From Candidatus Woesearchaeota archaeon (lineage in GTDB: Archaea; Nanobdellota; Nanobdellia; Woesearchaeales; 21-14-0-10-32-9), in assembly GCA_021736975.1 (NCBI GenBank), contig JAIPET010000005.1:1-64000 (forward strand): DNA of 64,000 bases, read 5' to 3'. How positions within the stretch are numbered: the stretch's first letter is position 1; each line of letters begins with the position of its first letter. Positions 54,378 through 63,285 of this stretch are shown here, one piece after another. The notes beneath the pieces were generated by a model, which saw only the letters and a list, made by a program, of their open reading frames with translations, was not told the origin of the DNA and made no database searches. Both the position numbers and the translations under genes were made by a program.

Positions 54378-55157
54378 ATGAATTTAGAACTTAAAGGGAA
54401 AAAAGCTTTAATAACTGGTGCTGGAAGAGGTCTTGGTGCATCAATAGCAATAAATCTCGCAAAAGAAGGAGTTCAAGTTGCAATTATTTCTCGTTCAAAA
54501 AGTGATTTAAATCTTCTTATTAAAAAAATGGATGGCGAAGGTCATTATGCTTTTGAATGCGATCTTTTAGAAGAAAATTCTGCTAAAACAGTTGTTGAGG
54601 ACATTCAAAAAAACTTTGGAAATGTTGAAATTCTTATCAATAATGTTGGTGGAACATTAAATATAAAAGATCCTTTTTGTTCTATTGAAGATTGGAGAAA
54701 AGTATGGAAACTTAATATGGAAACAACTATTGAATTTACTAATTTACTTTCTCCTCATATGATAAATCAATCTTGGGGAAGAATTGTGAATATATCTTCA
54801 ATTTCATCATTAGAAAATCAAGGTCCTGTAACTTATTGTTCTGTTAAAGCAGCTCTTACTGCATATACTAGAAGTATGGGTCGTGTTCTCTCAGCAAAAG
54901 GAGTTGTTATGACATCTGTGTTACCTGGTGCGGTATTTACAGAAGGAGGATATTGGGATATTACTTCAAAAAAAGATCCAGAACATGTAAAAAAATATCT
55001 TTCTGAACGAATGTCAATAGGACGATTTGGAAAAGTGGATGAAATAGGATCTGTTGTTACTTTTCTTTGTTCGAATCAAGCTTCTTTTTTTGTAGGATCA
55101 GCAATTCTTGTAGATGGTGGACAAGGAAAATGTTTTAATGACGGAACGAGGAATTAA
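54378..55157 (+). CDS. Short-chain dehydrogenase/reductase (FabG-like)
   Basis: Classical SDR, 259 residues. TGAGRGLG (about 14-21), NNVGG in place of NNAG, catalytic Ser in NISSISSLENQ and Tyr-x3-Lys in TYCSVK. PG motif LPGAVFTEGG and C-terminal VDGGQ are also present. Probably a keto-sugar or small-ketone reductase in the glycan pathway. Four bases after the C-methyltransferase stop and two bases before the transketolase gene. Confidence 0.9.
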   Translation: MNLELKGKKALITGAGRGLGASIAINLAKEGVQVAIISRSKSDLNLLIKKMDGEGHYAFECDLLEENSAKTVVEDIQKNFGNVEILINNVGGTLNIKDPFCSIEDWRKVWKLNMETTIEFTNLLSPHMINQSWGRIVNISSISSLENQGPVTYCSVKAALTAYTRSMGRVLSAKGVVMTSVLPGAVFTEGGYWDITSKKDPEHVKKYLSERMSIGRFGKVDEIGSVVTFLCSNQASFFVGSAILVDGGQGKCFNDGTRN

Positions 55158-55159
55158 CT

Positions 55160-55939
55160 ATGAAAACAAATGGAGATTTAAGATATGCTATTGCAAATAC
55201 TGTGTATTCTGCTGGCGAAGGACATATTCCGAGTGCTTATTCTATTATAGATATTATTAATGTAATTTATGGTAAATTTTTAAATATTAATAAAAATGAC
55301 GTTACTAATAAAGATAGAGATTATTTTATTCTTAGTAAAGGTCATGGTGCTGTAGCATATTATGTTGTTCTTGAAAAATATGGATTTATTACAAAAGAAG
55401 ATTTAATGACTAAAAGCAAAGAAAATGCTATTTTAGGCGGTCATCCTGATTGCACAAAAGTTCCTGGGGTGGAGGCATCAACAGGATCTTTAGGTCATGG
55501 TGCAGTTACAGCATTAGGGATTGCATTGGGATTAAAAATTAAACAACAAAAAAATAAGGTTATAACCATTATAGGTGATGGAGAAAGCAATGAAGGTTCA
55601 ATTTGGGAATCTGCTCTTGTAGCTGCAAATCTTAAATTGGGAAACTTATGTTATGTTATTGATAATAATAAATCTACAGAACAAATTCTTCCAATGACAG
55701 ATATGGCTAAAAAATGGGAATCTTTTGGTTGGGAAGTTTACGAAATAGATGGTCATGATGAAGAAGAAATTTTAAAAACATTTCAAAAAATTGATTTTTC
55801 TTATGTTGGAAAACCTAAACTCATAATTGCAAATACAATAAAAGGAAAAGGTGTTAGTTTTATTGAAGGTCATGGACCTTGGCACCATAAAGTTCCTTCT
55901 GATGAAGAACTTCAAGCAATAAAAGAGGAGTTGTTATAA
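55160..55939 (+). CDS. Transketolase, N-terminal (PP-binding) subunit
   Basis: Half-size transketolase. TPP motif GDGESNEGSIWESALVAANLKLGNLCYVIDNN (GDG...N), SKGHGAVAYY, GHPDCTKVPGVEASTGSLGHG. Residues beyond 259 are on the next gene, which overlaps by one base. The two chains should assemble to an enzyme moving two-carbon ketol units. It lies inside a nucleotide-sugar operon, so it may work on an activated sugar or supply a special sugar phosphate instead of the central pentose pathway. Confidence 0.92.
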   Translation: MKTNGDLRYAIANTVYSAGEGHIPSAYSIIDIINVIYGKFLNINKNDVTNKDRDYFILSKGHGAVAYYVVLEKYGFITKEDLMTKSKENAILGGHPDCTKVPGVEASTGSLGHGAVTALGIALGLKIKQQKNKVITIIGDGESNEGSIWESALVAANLKLGNLCYVIDNNKSTEQILPMTDMAKKWESFGWEVYEIDGHDEEEILKTFQKIDFSYVGKPKLIIANTIKGKGVSFIEGHGPWHHKVPSDEELQAIKEELL

Positions 55940-56892
55940 TGAGTGAAAATATTTTTAATCAAACAAGTAAAAATCTTAAGAAAAAAATGAGACAAGAGTT
56001 TGCAGATACAATGTTGGAAGTTGGAATGAAAGATGAAAATCTTGTTGTTCTAATAGGAGACATAAGTCATTTTGTTCTACAACCTTTTGCAAAAGCATGT
56101 CCGAATAGATTTTATAATATTGGTATTTGTGAACAAACTATTACAAATATGGCTGCAGGTCTTTCTAAAGTGGGATTTTATCCAGTAATACACACTATTA
56201 ATCCATTTATTGTTGAAAGATCTTTTGAACAACTTAAATTAGATTTTGGTTATCAAAAATTAGGAATTAATATTATTACTGTAGGTAGTGCATTTGATTA
56301 TGGCGCTTTAGGATCTACACATCATTGTTATGGAGATTTTGCTCTTCTAAAAACAATAGAGAATATGCAAATTATTTATCCTGCATCTTGCGAAGAGTTT
56401 AATACTTTGTTCAAGCAAACATATGCAAATGGATTTCCAACTTTTTTTAGAATTCCTGAAGCTCAACATCAAATGGATTTGGGAAATATTACTTTCGGAA
56501 AAGGAGTTTTAGTTAGAGAAGGAAAAAATGTAACTATTATTGCAATAGGTCCTCAACTTAAAACAGCTATTGAAGCTGCAAATATGCTTGCAAAAGACAA
56601 TATTTCTGCAGAGATTATTTATTTACATACTATCAGACCTTTTGATAAAGAATTAGTAAATAAAAGCATCAACAAGACAAAAAAATGTATTGTTATTGAA
56701 GAACATGGTAAATATGGTGGTGTTTTTGACGATGTATTAAGAGAGTCAAAAGATATTATGAATGTAAAATATAGATCTATTAACATAGGAGATAAATTTA
56801 TTCACAAGTATGGCACTTACAAACAACATTGTGAACGACTTGGTTTTACGCCAGAAAATATTTGTGATAAAATTAAAAAGGAGTTGCTTTGA
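55939..56892 (+). CDS. Transketolase, C-terminal (pyrimidine-binding) subunit
   Basis: Partner of the preceding chain. Conserved RFYNIGICEQTITNMAAGLSKVGFYPVIHTINPFIVERSFEQL with the Glu that activates thiamine diphosphate. It continues with GSAFDYGALGSTHHCYGDFALLKTIENM and a C-terminal domain with GKYGGVFDDVL. Full length for a split transketolase/DXS-type half (317 residues). TGATGA-style coupling: starts at the last base of the preceding stop. Confidence 0.92.
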   Translation: MSENIFNQTSKNLKKKMRQEFADTMLEVGMKDENLVVLIGDISHFVLQPFAKACPNRFYNIGICEQTITNMAAGLSKVGFYPVIHTINPFIVERSFEQLKLDFGYQKLGINIITVGSAFDYGALGSTHHCYGDFALLKTIENMQIIYPASCEEFNTLFKQTYANGFPTFFRIPEAQHQMDLGNITFGKGVLVREGKNVTIIAIGPQLKTAIEAANMLAKDNISAEIIYLHTIRPFDKELVNKSINKTKKCIVIEEHGKYGGVFDDVLRESKDIMNVKYRSINIGDKFIHKYGTYKQHCERLGFTPENICDKIKKELL

Positions 56893-56893
56893 A

Positions 56894-57796
56894 ATGGGAA
56901 TGCCAAAATCTATAATTGCTTATTTAATGAATGAGGGGCTGAAAAGACCTTTTTCAGGAAGTGTTCTTACTTTAGGAACTCAAGATGTATATATAACATA
57001 TGCTGAGTTGCAAAAACTTGCAAAAAAGTACGGTTTTAAATTAAAGAATGTTAAGAAAACTTTATCTTCAAAAAAAGAATTTGCTAGCGAAAATTTTATT
57101 TCAGATGTTTGTCTTTTTGAATCTTTAGGTTTCTCTCATGTTCAAAGTTTAGATTTATCAAAATATGAATCTTCAAACATAATTTTCGATCTTAATTCTG
57201 AAAAAATTCCTTCAAAATATAAAGAATCATTTGACGTTATTTTCGATGGAGGAACTATTGAACATGTTTTTCATACACCAAATTTTTTAAAAAACACTTT
57301 TAATTTTTTGAAAGTAAACGGTCGAATGATTCATTTTACACCATCATCAAATACTTTGGATCATGGATTTTTTATGTTTTCTCCGACTTTTTTTTATGAT
57401 TATTACAAATCTAACAATTATGAAATTATAACTTCTCAAGTAGGTAGAGCTAGAACAAATACTAATTTTGGTTTTGTTGAAATAAGCAATTATTTTCCTG
57501 GTTGCTTATCAACTATAGGTATTGGCGGTCTTGATGATTCAACTTATATACTTTTTTTTACTATTAAAAAAACAAAAAAATCTACTTGTATGAAAATACC
57601 TCAACAAGGGGCTTATAATATTTTATGGGAGAGTAATCAGAAGAAAAAATATTCAAATAAAACAGCTTTATGGAATAACTTGATTAAATTTTCTTCTCAA
57701 CATCCTTTACTTTATAAGTTTATTATAAATTCAAAATTACTAATAATAAACGGTAGAAGAAAAGGTTTAGGTTTAAAAGTAGTTCGTCGTTATTAA
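56894..57796 (+). CDS. Methyltransferase-like protein of the glycan operon
   Basis: Start ATG 56894, one base after the transketolase stop and shortly after GGAG; the track start lies inside the transketolase gene. 300 residues. The C-terminal two thirds resemble class I SAM methyltransferases in layout: DVIFDGGTIEHVFHTPNFLKNTFNFLKVNGRMIHFTPSSN corresponds to motif IV to VI. The N-terminal SAM glycine motif is not clear (SLDLSKYESSNIIFDL). Could methylate a sugar or act as a non-catalytic relative; substrate unknown. Confidence 0.65.
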   Translation: MGMPKSIIAYLMNEGLKRPFSGSVLTLGTQDVYITYAELQKLAKKYGFKLKNVKKTLSSKKEFASENFISDVCLFESLGFSHVQSLDLSKYESSNIIFDLNSEKIPSKYKESFDVIFDGGTIEHVFHTPNFLKNTFNFLKVNGRMIHFTPSSNTLDHGFFMFSPTFFYDYYKSNNYEIITSQVGRARTNTNFGFVEISNYFPGCLSTIGIGGLDDSTYILFFTIKKTKKSTCMKIPQQGAYNILWESNQKKKYSNKTALWNNLIKFSSQHPLLYKFIINSKLLIINGRRKGLGLKVVRRY

Positions 57797-57809
57797 TATA
57801 ATATTTAAA

Positions 57810-58634
57810 ATGAAACAAAAAAACTATTATAATTACAAAAATGATGTTTTTGTTATTTTTGGCGGTGCAAAAGATATAGGTATGTGTATTGCAAAAAGTT
57901 TCTTTGATTCAGGTGCAAAAGTTATTGTTGTAGATATTGAACCTATTGAGTCTGAATTTTTTTTTTTTTATCAAGCTGATTTAACAAATGAATCAGATGT
58001 AAAAAAACTTGTTGAAAAAATTCTTCTTAAATATAAAAAAATAGATGTTTTAATTAATAATGTGCGTGGAAAAAGATTTAAAAGTGATGATGCTTTGGAT
58101 TTTTCATTAGATGTTTGGATGAATAGTTTAAGTACTATTTTGGGAGGTTCGTATATTGTTGCAAAATACTTTATTCCAGTTATGATAAAACAAAAAAAAG
58201 GAGTTATTTTAAATTTAGCATCTATATCTGGAAATCTTATAGGAGATGAAGATATCAGTTATCACGTTGCAAAGGCAGGGTTAATACAATTCACAAAATA
58301 TATTTCCACTAAATATGGAAAATTCAATATACGTGCAAATTGTATATCTCCAGGATTCATAGTGAAAGATCAAAATTTAGAAAGATTTAACAATAAAGAA
58401 AATGATGATTATAAAAAAACAGCACTCTTATCACATCCTTTAAGAAGAATTGGTGTTGTAGATGATGTGGCTAAAGCAGCATTGTTTTTGTGCTCAGATG
58501 ATGCATCATTTATTACAGGTCAAGATTTTATTGTTGATGGGGGTTTAACAAATAATGATCCTTGGGCATTAGCAAATAATATTAGAAATTATTTAAATAA
58601 TCCAAATAAGGAGCGAGTTTATGACAGTAAATAA
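57810..58634 (+). CDS. Short-chain dehydrogenase/reductase
   Basis: SDR with GGAKDIGMCIAKSF in the nucleotide-binding turn, NNVRG in place of NNAG, Ser in NLASISGN and Tyr-x3-Lys in SYHVAK. ISPGF and a C-terminal VDGGL are also present. 274 residues with a C-terminal extension (ANNIRNYLNNPNKERVYDSK). Overlaps the next gene by 14 bases. Second of the operon's classical SDRs, suggesting two separate keto reductions in the pathway. Confidence 0.87.
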   Translation: MKQKNYYNYKNDVFVIFGGAKDIGMCIAKSFFDSGAKVIVVDIEPIESEFFFFYQADLTNESDVKKLVEKILLKYKKIDVLINNVRGKRFKSDDALDFSLDVWMNSLSTILGGSYIVAKYFIPVMIKQKKGVILNLASISGNLIGDEDISYHVAKAGLIQFTKYISTKYGKFNIRANCISPGFIVKDQNLERFNNKENDDYKKTALLSHPLRRIGVVDDVAKAALFLCSDDASFITGQDFIVDGGLTNNDPWALANNIRNYLNNPNKERVYDSK

Positions 58635-59523
58635 AAATTCAATTTTAGGCGTTCTTGATTTATCTAAACACACAAAACTAGGAGAATTATTAATTTTTAT
58701 TGAGAATATTAAGATTAAAAAAAACACATCTACATTTAAAAATATAGATGTTGCCATTTTGAGTGATGATAAAACTAAATTGTTTACTGTTCAATTACCT
58801 ATATTATATAATTATCTTAAAATTAATACTTGTTTTTTATTTGAATCAAAAAATATTTTTAAAGAATTTATTAATAAACACAAAACAGAATATTATAATA
58901 TATATCCCTCTACAATAAATTATGTTGAGCAGGAAAATCCACTAGATTCAACATTTGAATCTAGAAATTTTTTTAAAAAGAAAAACAAAATTCCTTATTT
59001 AAGCTCTCTTTCAAAAAAATTCAGTTCTACAAATATGTCCTTAACTAAGCAGTTAAAAAATAATTATTCAGTTGTTGTTCATCTTAAAAATTCAACATCC
59101 AAACATAAAGAAAGTGATGCTATTCAAAATGAATGGTTTGCTTTTTTTGATTATTTTAAATCAGAAAATATTTTATTTTTTTTGATAGGTGCTGATGATA
59201 TCATTGACAAAATAAAGAAATTATCTAATATTATAATAACAAGAGATATAGGATTAAATATTGTGGATGATTTAATCTTAATTGAACATGCAGATTTATT
59301 TATGGGTATGTGTAGCGGCCCATTTCAAATAGCTTTGTTTAACAAAAAACCTTACATTGTTTTTAAAAATCCTGATCATCATAAAGAAGAGATGAAAAAG
59401 GAAATTGGTGATAAAAATAAATATATTTTTGCAGCTAACAATCAAAATATTTATAGAGAAGTTGAGTCATTTAACTCTTTGAAAAACAAATTTAGCGCAG
59501 TATATAAAAAGGTGCATCGATGA
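58621..59523 (+). CDS. GT-B/heptosyltransferase-like protein, paralogue 1
   Basis: 300 residues. The start GVLDLSKHTKLGELLIF parallels the second such protein of this operon (GVWDFSCGTMGDALLF at 60.7 kb). The C-terminal half has IIITRDIGLNIVDDLILIEHADLFMGMCSGPFQIALF, reminiscent of the sugar-nucleotide-binding end of GT9/heptosyltransferases (DLFIGxxSGP). Hence a likely glycosyltransferase with a poorly conserved N-terminus. ATG overlaps the preceding SDR gene; its stop overlaps the aldo-keto reductase start by 4 bases. Confidence 0.6.
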   Translation: MTVNKNSILGVLDLSKHTKLGELLIFIENIKIKKNTSTFKNIDVAILSDDKTKLFTVQLPILYNYLKINTCFLFESKNIFKEFINKHKTEYYNIYPSTINYVEQENPLDSTFESRNFFKKKNKIPYLSSLSKKFSSTNMSLTKQLKNNYSVVVHLKNSTSKHKESDAIQNEWFAFFDYFKSENILFFLIGADDIIDKIKKLSNIIITRDIGLNIVDDLILIEHADLFMGMCSGPFQIALFNKKPYIVFKNPDHHKEEMKKEIGDKNKYIFAANNQNIYREVESFNSLKNKFSAVYKKVHR

Positions 59524-60518
59524 AATACTCTAAATTATCAAATACAAACATATCTGTGTCAAAACTTTGTCTTGGATGTGCAAATTTTGGAGAAAGAACA
59601 GACTATGAAGAAGCTGAAAAAATAGTTTTAGCAGCTATGAAAAATGGAATAAATTTTTTTGATACTGCAAATGTTTATCCTAATCAAGGTCTAGAAGGAA
59701 GATCTGAAAGAATTCTTGGAAAGATTATAAAAAAACATAATCTTAGAGATAAAATTATTCTAGCAACAAAAGTTAGAGCTAGGATGAGTTCTAAAAAAGG
59801 AGATTCAGGTCTTAAAAAAAAACATATTCTTGAGCAAATCAAAGGTTCTTTAGATAGATTACAAACTTCTTTTGTTGATATTTACCAATTCCACAGACCT
59901 GATGATGATGTTCCTGTAATTGAGCAATTATCTGCTATTGATCTTTTGGTAAAAAAAAATTTAGTGCATTTTCATGGTTTATCTTCGTTTGTTTCTTGGA
60001 AATTAGTTGAACAAATCTTGATTTCCAAAGCAAATAATTTTCAGAAAATAGTTTCTTTACAAGAAAAATATAATTTATTAGATCGTCAATTAGAATCTCA
60101 AATAATAGATATTTGTAAAAAATATGACATTTCCATTTTAGCATATAGTCCTCTTGAAGGAGGGTTATTGTCTGGAAAATATGATTTAAATAATCCTTCT
60201 CCAAAAAATGCAAGACACACTATTTGGAAAAAAGATTTCACTTCAGAAGAGAACCTAGTTTTATTAACTAAAGCAGATCTTTTAAAAAAAATGGCTCAGG
60301 AAAAAGGGATTACTTTAGTACAATTATCTATTGCATGGATTTTACAAAATAAGGCAATAACTTCTTGTATTATAGGTCCAAGAAACATCGATCAGTTTAA
60401 TGAATATGTTTCTGCACTAAAAATAAATTTAACTGACGAGGACTTACAAAGAATTGATGATATTTGTCCGCCTCTTTATGCAAAGAAAATATCAAAAAAT
60501 AGTATGTTTAGAAAATAA
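59520..60518 (+). CDS. Aldo-keto reductase
   Basis: (beta/alpha)8 NAD(P)H-dependent reductase. The catalytic tetrad is visible: Asp in FFDTANVYP with its Tyr, Lys in LATKVR, His in YQFHRPD. NADP-binding end is TSCIIGPRNIDQFNEYV. 332 residues, typical for the sugar-related AKR/YajO-like group. In this operon it could reduce a keto-sugar intermediate, complementing the SDRs. Overlaps the previous gene by 4 bases. Confidence 0.92.
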   Translation: MKYSKLSNTNISVSKLCLGCANFGERTDYEEAEKIVLAAMKNGINFFDTANVYPNQGLEGRSERILGKIIKKHNLRDKIILATKVRARMSSKKGDSGLKKKHILEQIKGSLDRLQTSFVDIYQFHRPDDDVPVIEQLSAIDLLVKKNLVHFHGLSSFVSWKLVEQILISKANNFQKIVSLQEKYNLLDRQLESQIIDICKKYDISILAYSPLEGGLLSGKYDLNNPSPKNARHTIWKKDFTSEENLVLLTKADLLKKMAQEKGITLVQLSIAWILQNKAITSCIIGPRNIDQFNEYVSALKINLTDEDLQRIDDICPPLYAKKISKNSMFRK

Positions 60519-60531
60519 TTTGGTTGAAAAA

Positions 60532-61578
60532 ATGAAATTAATAAGTTTTTTTAAAAAAGCATTCATATTTTTAAGAGTTCATATAACTTTAAGAATATTC
60601 AGATTTTTATGGTCAATTCGTTTTTTGGTTATGAATTTATTTAATATTAAAAAAGACGCAATTATAGGTGTGTGGGATTTTTCTTGTGGTACAATGGGTG
60701 ATGCGTTGCTATTTCATGAAATTCTAGCATGTTTAAAAGAAGAATTTGCTCCTGGAAAAAATAATGTTGAAGTTTGTTTCATTCATGATGAAACTCAAGA
60801 TAAAAATGTTTATTCTGATAATTGGAAAAAGATGATTTCTGATACAGTTCATTTTAATAAATATTTAGGAAAAATTCATAATTTTAATTCCTATGACGAA
60901 TTTAGAAATTATTTGAATTCTTCTAAAAAAAGTTATGTTGTTTGGCCTTCAAAAAATGGATTTGTATTTCCTTATGATATGAATATCATTATTAGATTTT
61001 TTTCATTATTTAAACGAATTCCTTCTTTTAGTTCACCTAAAAATATTTCAGATAAAGTTGGTGTTTTTTTAAAAGAACAAATATATCCTGCTCTACCTAT
61101 AGTTGTTTCTTTAAGAAATCTTAAATCAAGACATAATCATAGAAATTCAGATATATCTGTATTATATCACTTTTTTAAACATTTTAAATCTGATGATCGC
61201 TATAAATTCATAATTATTTGTTCAAAAGAAGAAGTTGATGATTCATTAAGATTGAATAATGTCTTATTTTCAAAAGATTATTTTAAGTCAATTCAAGAAG
61301 ATTATGTTATTATACAAAAATCATATGCAGGTATTTTTCCAACCTCAGGACCTGCTATTATTGCTTATTTTGACGGAATTCCATTTATACAATACGGTTT
61401 TGATATGAATAATACTAATCATAGTCCTGTATTATCAATCTCTAGAAGTAAAAAATTTGTTTTTTTAAATCATAATCAGCGAATTTTTTGGAAAAAAGAA
61501 GAACTAACTTGGTTATTGGAAGAGTTCGATAAATTATTAAAGGATATTGAACAATATAATAAAAAGGTGAAAAAATGA
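60532..61578 (+). CDS. GT-B/heptosyltransferase-like protein, paralogue 2
   Basis: Start ATG 60532, 13 bases after the aldo-keto reductase stop; the track start lies inside that gene. 348 residues. A basic, hydrophobic N-terminus (FFKKAFIFLRVHITLRIFRFLWSIRFLVM) may associate with the membrane. Then comes GVWDFSCGTMGDALLFHEIL, matching paralogue 1, and a GT-B-like C-terminal half (PTSGPAIIAYFDGIPFIQYG). Probably a glycosyltransferase acting at the cytoplasmic membrane face. Overlaps the next gene by 4 bases. Confidence 0.6.
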   Translation: MKLISFFKKAFIFLRVHITLRIFRFLWSIRFLVMNLFNIKKDAIIGVWDFSCGTMGDALLFHEILACLKEEFAPGKNNVEVCFIHDETQDKNVYSDNWKKMISDTVHFNKYLGKIHNFNSYDEFRNYLNSSKKSYVVWPSKNGFVFPYDMNIIIRFFSLFKRIPSFSSPKNISDKVGVFLKEQIYPALPIVVSLRNLKSRHNHRNSDISVLYHFFKHFKSDDRYKFIIICSKEEVDDSLRLNNVLFSKDYFKSIQEDYVIIQKSYAGIFPTSGPAIIAYFDGIPFIQYGFDMNNTNHSPVLSISRSKKFVFLNHNQRIFWKKEELTWLLEEFDKLLKDIEQYNKKVKK

Positions 61579-62231
61579 CAGAAATTAATTTATTGGAGAA
61601 ATATCCAAAAACTAAACGTGATCTTAAAGCGCGTGGTGAAGAAAAAACTGATGAAATTCGTTCAGTAGCAAGAAAGTTTGAAAAAGATTTTTTTGATGGT
61701 GATAGAAAGTATGGTTATGGTGGGTTTACATATAACTCAAGATTCTGGAGTGAAGTAGTAAAAGATTTTATTAATTATTATGATCTTCAACCGGGAAATA
61801 AAATTTTTGATATTGGTTCCGCAAAAGGGTTTATGCTTTATGATTTGAATCAAGCAATGCCTGAACTTATTTTAAAAGGTATTGATATTAGTAATTATGC
61901 TGTTGCGCACACTATCAAGGGCGTTAGAGAGTTTAACTTCGTCGGTGACGTTCGAGATTTAAGCATGTATAAAGATGATGAGTTTGATTTAGTTATTTGT
62001 ATAAATACAGTTCATAATTTGCCTATTGATGAATGCAAACGTGCTATTTCTGAAATTCAGCGTATTGGAAAACATGCATTTATTACTATGGATGCTTGGA
62101 ATACAGATGAAGAAAAAGAAGCTATGATGGCTTGGAATCTTACAGCAAAAACAATGATGAGTGTTTTAGATTGGAAAAAACTTTTTGATGAAGTTGGTTA
62201 CAAAGGTGATTATTATTGGTTTATGCCATAA
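61575..62231 (+). CDS. Class I SAM-dependent methyltransferase
   Basis: 218 residues. SAM motif I KIFDIGSAKGFMLYDL, motif II LKGIDISNYAV, motif IV FDLVICINTVHNLPIDECKRAI, then AFITMDAW. The N-terminal lead includes YGGFTYNSRFWSEVVKDF. Likely O- or C-methylation of a sugar or small acceptor; target unknown. ATG overlaps the glycosyltransferase-like gene, and the dehydrogenase gene follows after 10 bases with AAGGAGTG. Confidence 0.87.
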   Translation: MTEINLLEKYPKTKRDLKARGEEKTDEIRSVARKFEKDFFDGDRKYGYGGFTYNSRFWSEVVKDFINYYDLQPGNKIFDIGSAKGFMLYDLNQAMPELILKGIDISNYAVAHTIKGVREFNFVGDVRDLSMYKDDEFDLVICINTVHNLPIDECKRAISEIQRIGKHAFITMDAWNTDEEKEAMMAWNLTAKTMMSVLDWKKLFDEVGYKGDYYWFMP

Positions 62232-62241
62232 GGAGTGATTT

Positions 62242-63282
62242 ATGAAAACTAAAGGCGCAGTTTTATATGAAACTAATGCAAATCTTGTTATAGATACTCT
62301 TGAAATTCCAAAACTTCAGCTAGGACAAGTGTTAGTTAAAATTATTTGTAGTGGTATTTGCAGGTCTCAAATTCATGAAATCGAAGCCCATAAAGGTCCT
62401 GATAACTATCTTCCTCATTTATTGGGGCATGAAGCAGTAGGTGTGGTTGAAAAAGTGAGTAGCAACGTTTCTAAGGTTTCTATCGGCGATAAGGTTGTTT
62501 TAACATGGATTAAAGGAACAGGATGTGATGTTTCTGGTTCAACTTATATTGATTCTGAAGGCGTTTCTATTAATTCAGGTGCAATAACAACATTTAGTAA
62601 TTATGCAGTTTTAAGTGAAAATAGGTTGGTAAAAATTCCTGAATCAGTTCCTGATTCTATTGCGCCTTTATTTGGTTGTGCAATTCCTACAGGTGTGGGT
62701 ATTATTCAAAACGAACTTGATGTTCAAGAAGGACAATCTATTGCAATTTTTGGCGTTGGTGGTGTTGGATCTGCTGCTTTATTAGGTGCAGTTGCAAGAA
62801 AAGCAAAGAATATCATAGCAGTTGATATTAATGATGAAAAGCTTAATATAGCAAAAGAACTAGGCGCAACACATGTTATTAATATTCGAGAAAATGTTCT
62901 TGATATTATTAAAAAAATAACAATGGATAAATATCTTGATTTTGCAGTTGATTGTTCTGGAAATATAGCTACTATGGAACTCGCATTTAAATCTATTAAT
63001 GACAAAGGCACTCTTGTTATTGCTGGAAATCCTAAAAAAGGAGAAACTATTTCCATTGTTCCTTTTGATCTTATTAAAGGAAAAAGAATTATTGGTAGTT
63101 GGGGAGGTTCTACGAACCCTGATAAAGATATACCTCTTTATATTAAACAATATCTTGATGGTGATCTTCATGTTGAACTTTTAAAAACTAAAATTTATTC
63201 TCTTGAGGACATCAATGAGGCTATAGTTTCATTCAAAAAGGGAGATTTTTCAAGAGTTTTATTAGATTGTTCAACAAAGTAA
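62242..63282 (+). CDS. Medium-chain (zinc-type) alcohol dehydrogenase-like enzyme
   Basis: MDR fold. Catalytic zinc region CSGICRSQIHEIEAHKGPDNYLPHLLGHEAVGVVE, NAD motif GVGGVGS, and VDINDEKL for NAD(H) preference. The lobe that normally carries four structural-zinc cysteines has only one Cys (IKGTGCDVSGSTYIDSEG), so that zinc is probably absent. Probably oxidises a secondary alcohol or polyol, or reduces the ketone; substrate unknown. Follows the methyltransferase by 10 bases. Confidence 0.9.
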   Translation: MKTKGAVLYETNANLVIDTLEIPKLQLGQVLVKIICSGICRSQIHEIEAHKGPDNYLPHLLGHEAVGVVEKVSSNVSKVSIGDKVVLTWIKGTGCDVSGSTYIDSEGVSINSGAITTFSNYAVLSENRLVKIPESVPDSIAPLFGCAIPTGVGIIQNELDVQEGQSIAIFGVGGVGSAALLGAVARKAKNIIAVDINDEKLNIAKELGATHVINIRENVLDIIKKITMDKYLDFAVDCSGNIATMELAFKSINDKGTLVIAGNPKKGETISIVPFDLIKGKRIIGSWGGSTNPDKDIPLYIKQYLDGDLHVELLKTKIYSLEDINEAIVSFKKGDFSRVLLDCSTK

Positions 63283-63285
63283 TAC

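Noticed and set aside
59935-60213. Minus-strand ORF inside the aldo-keto reductase gene, and similar shadows at 62724-63171
   Set aside because: Opposite-strand shadows of well-conserved enzymes; no start signals and no recognisable protein.
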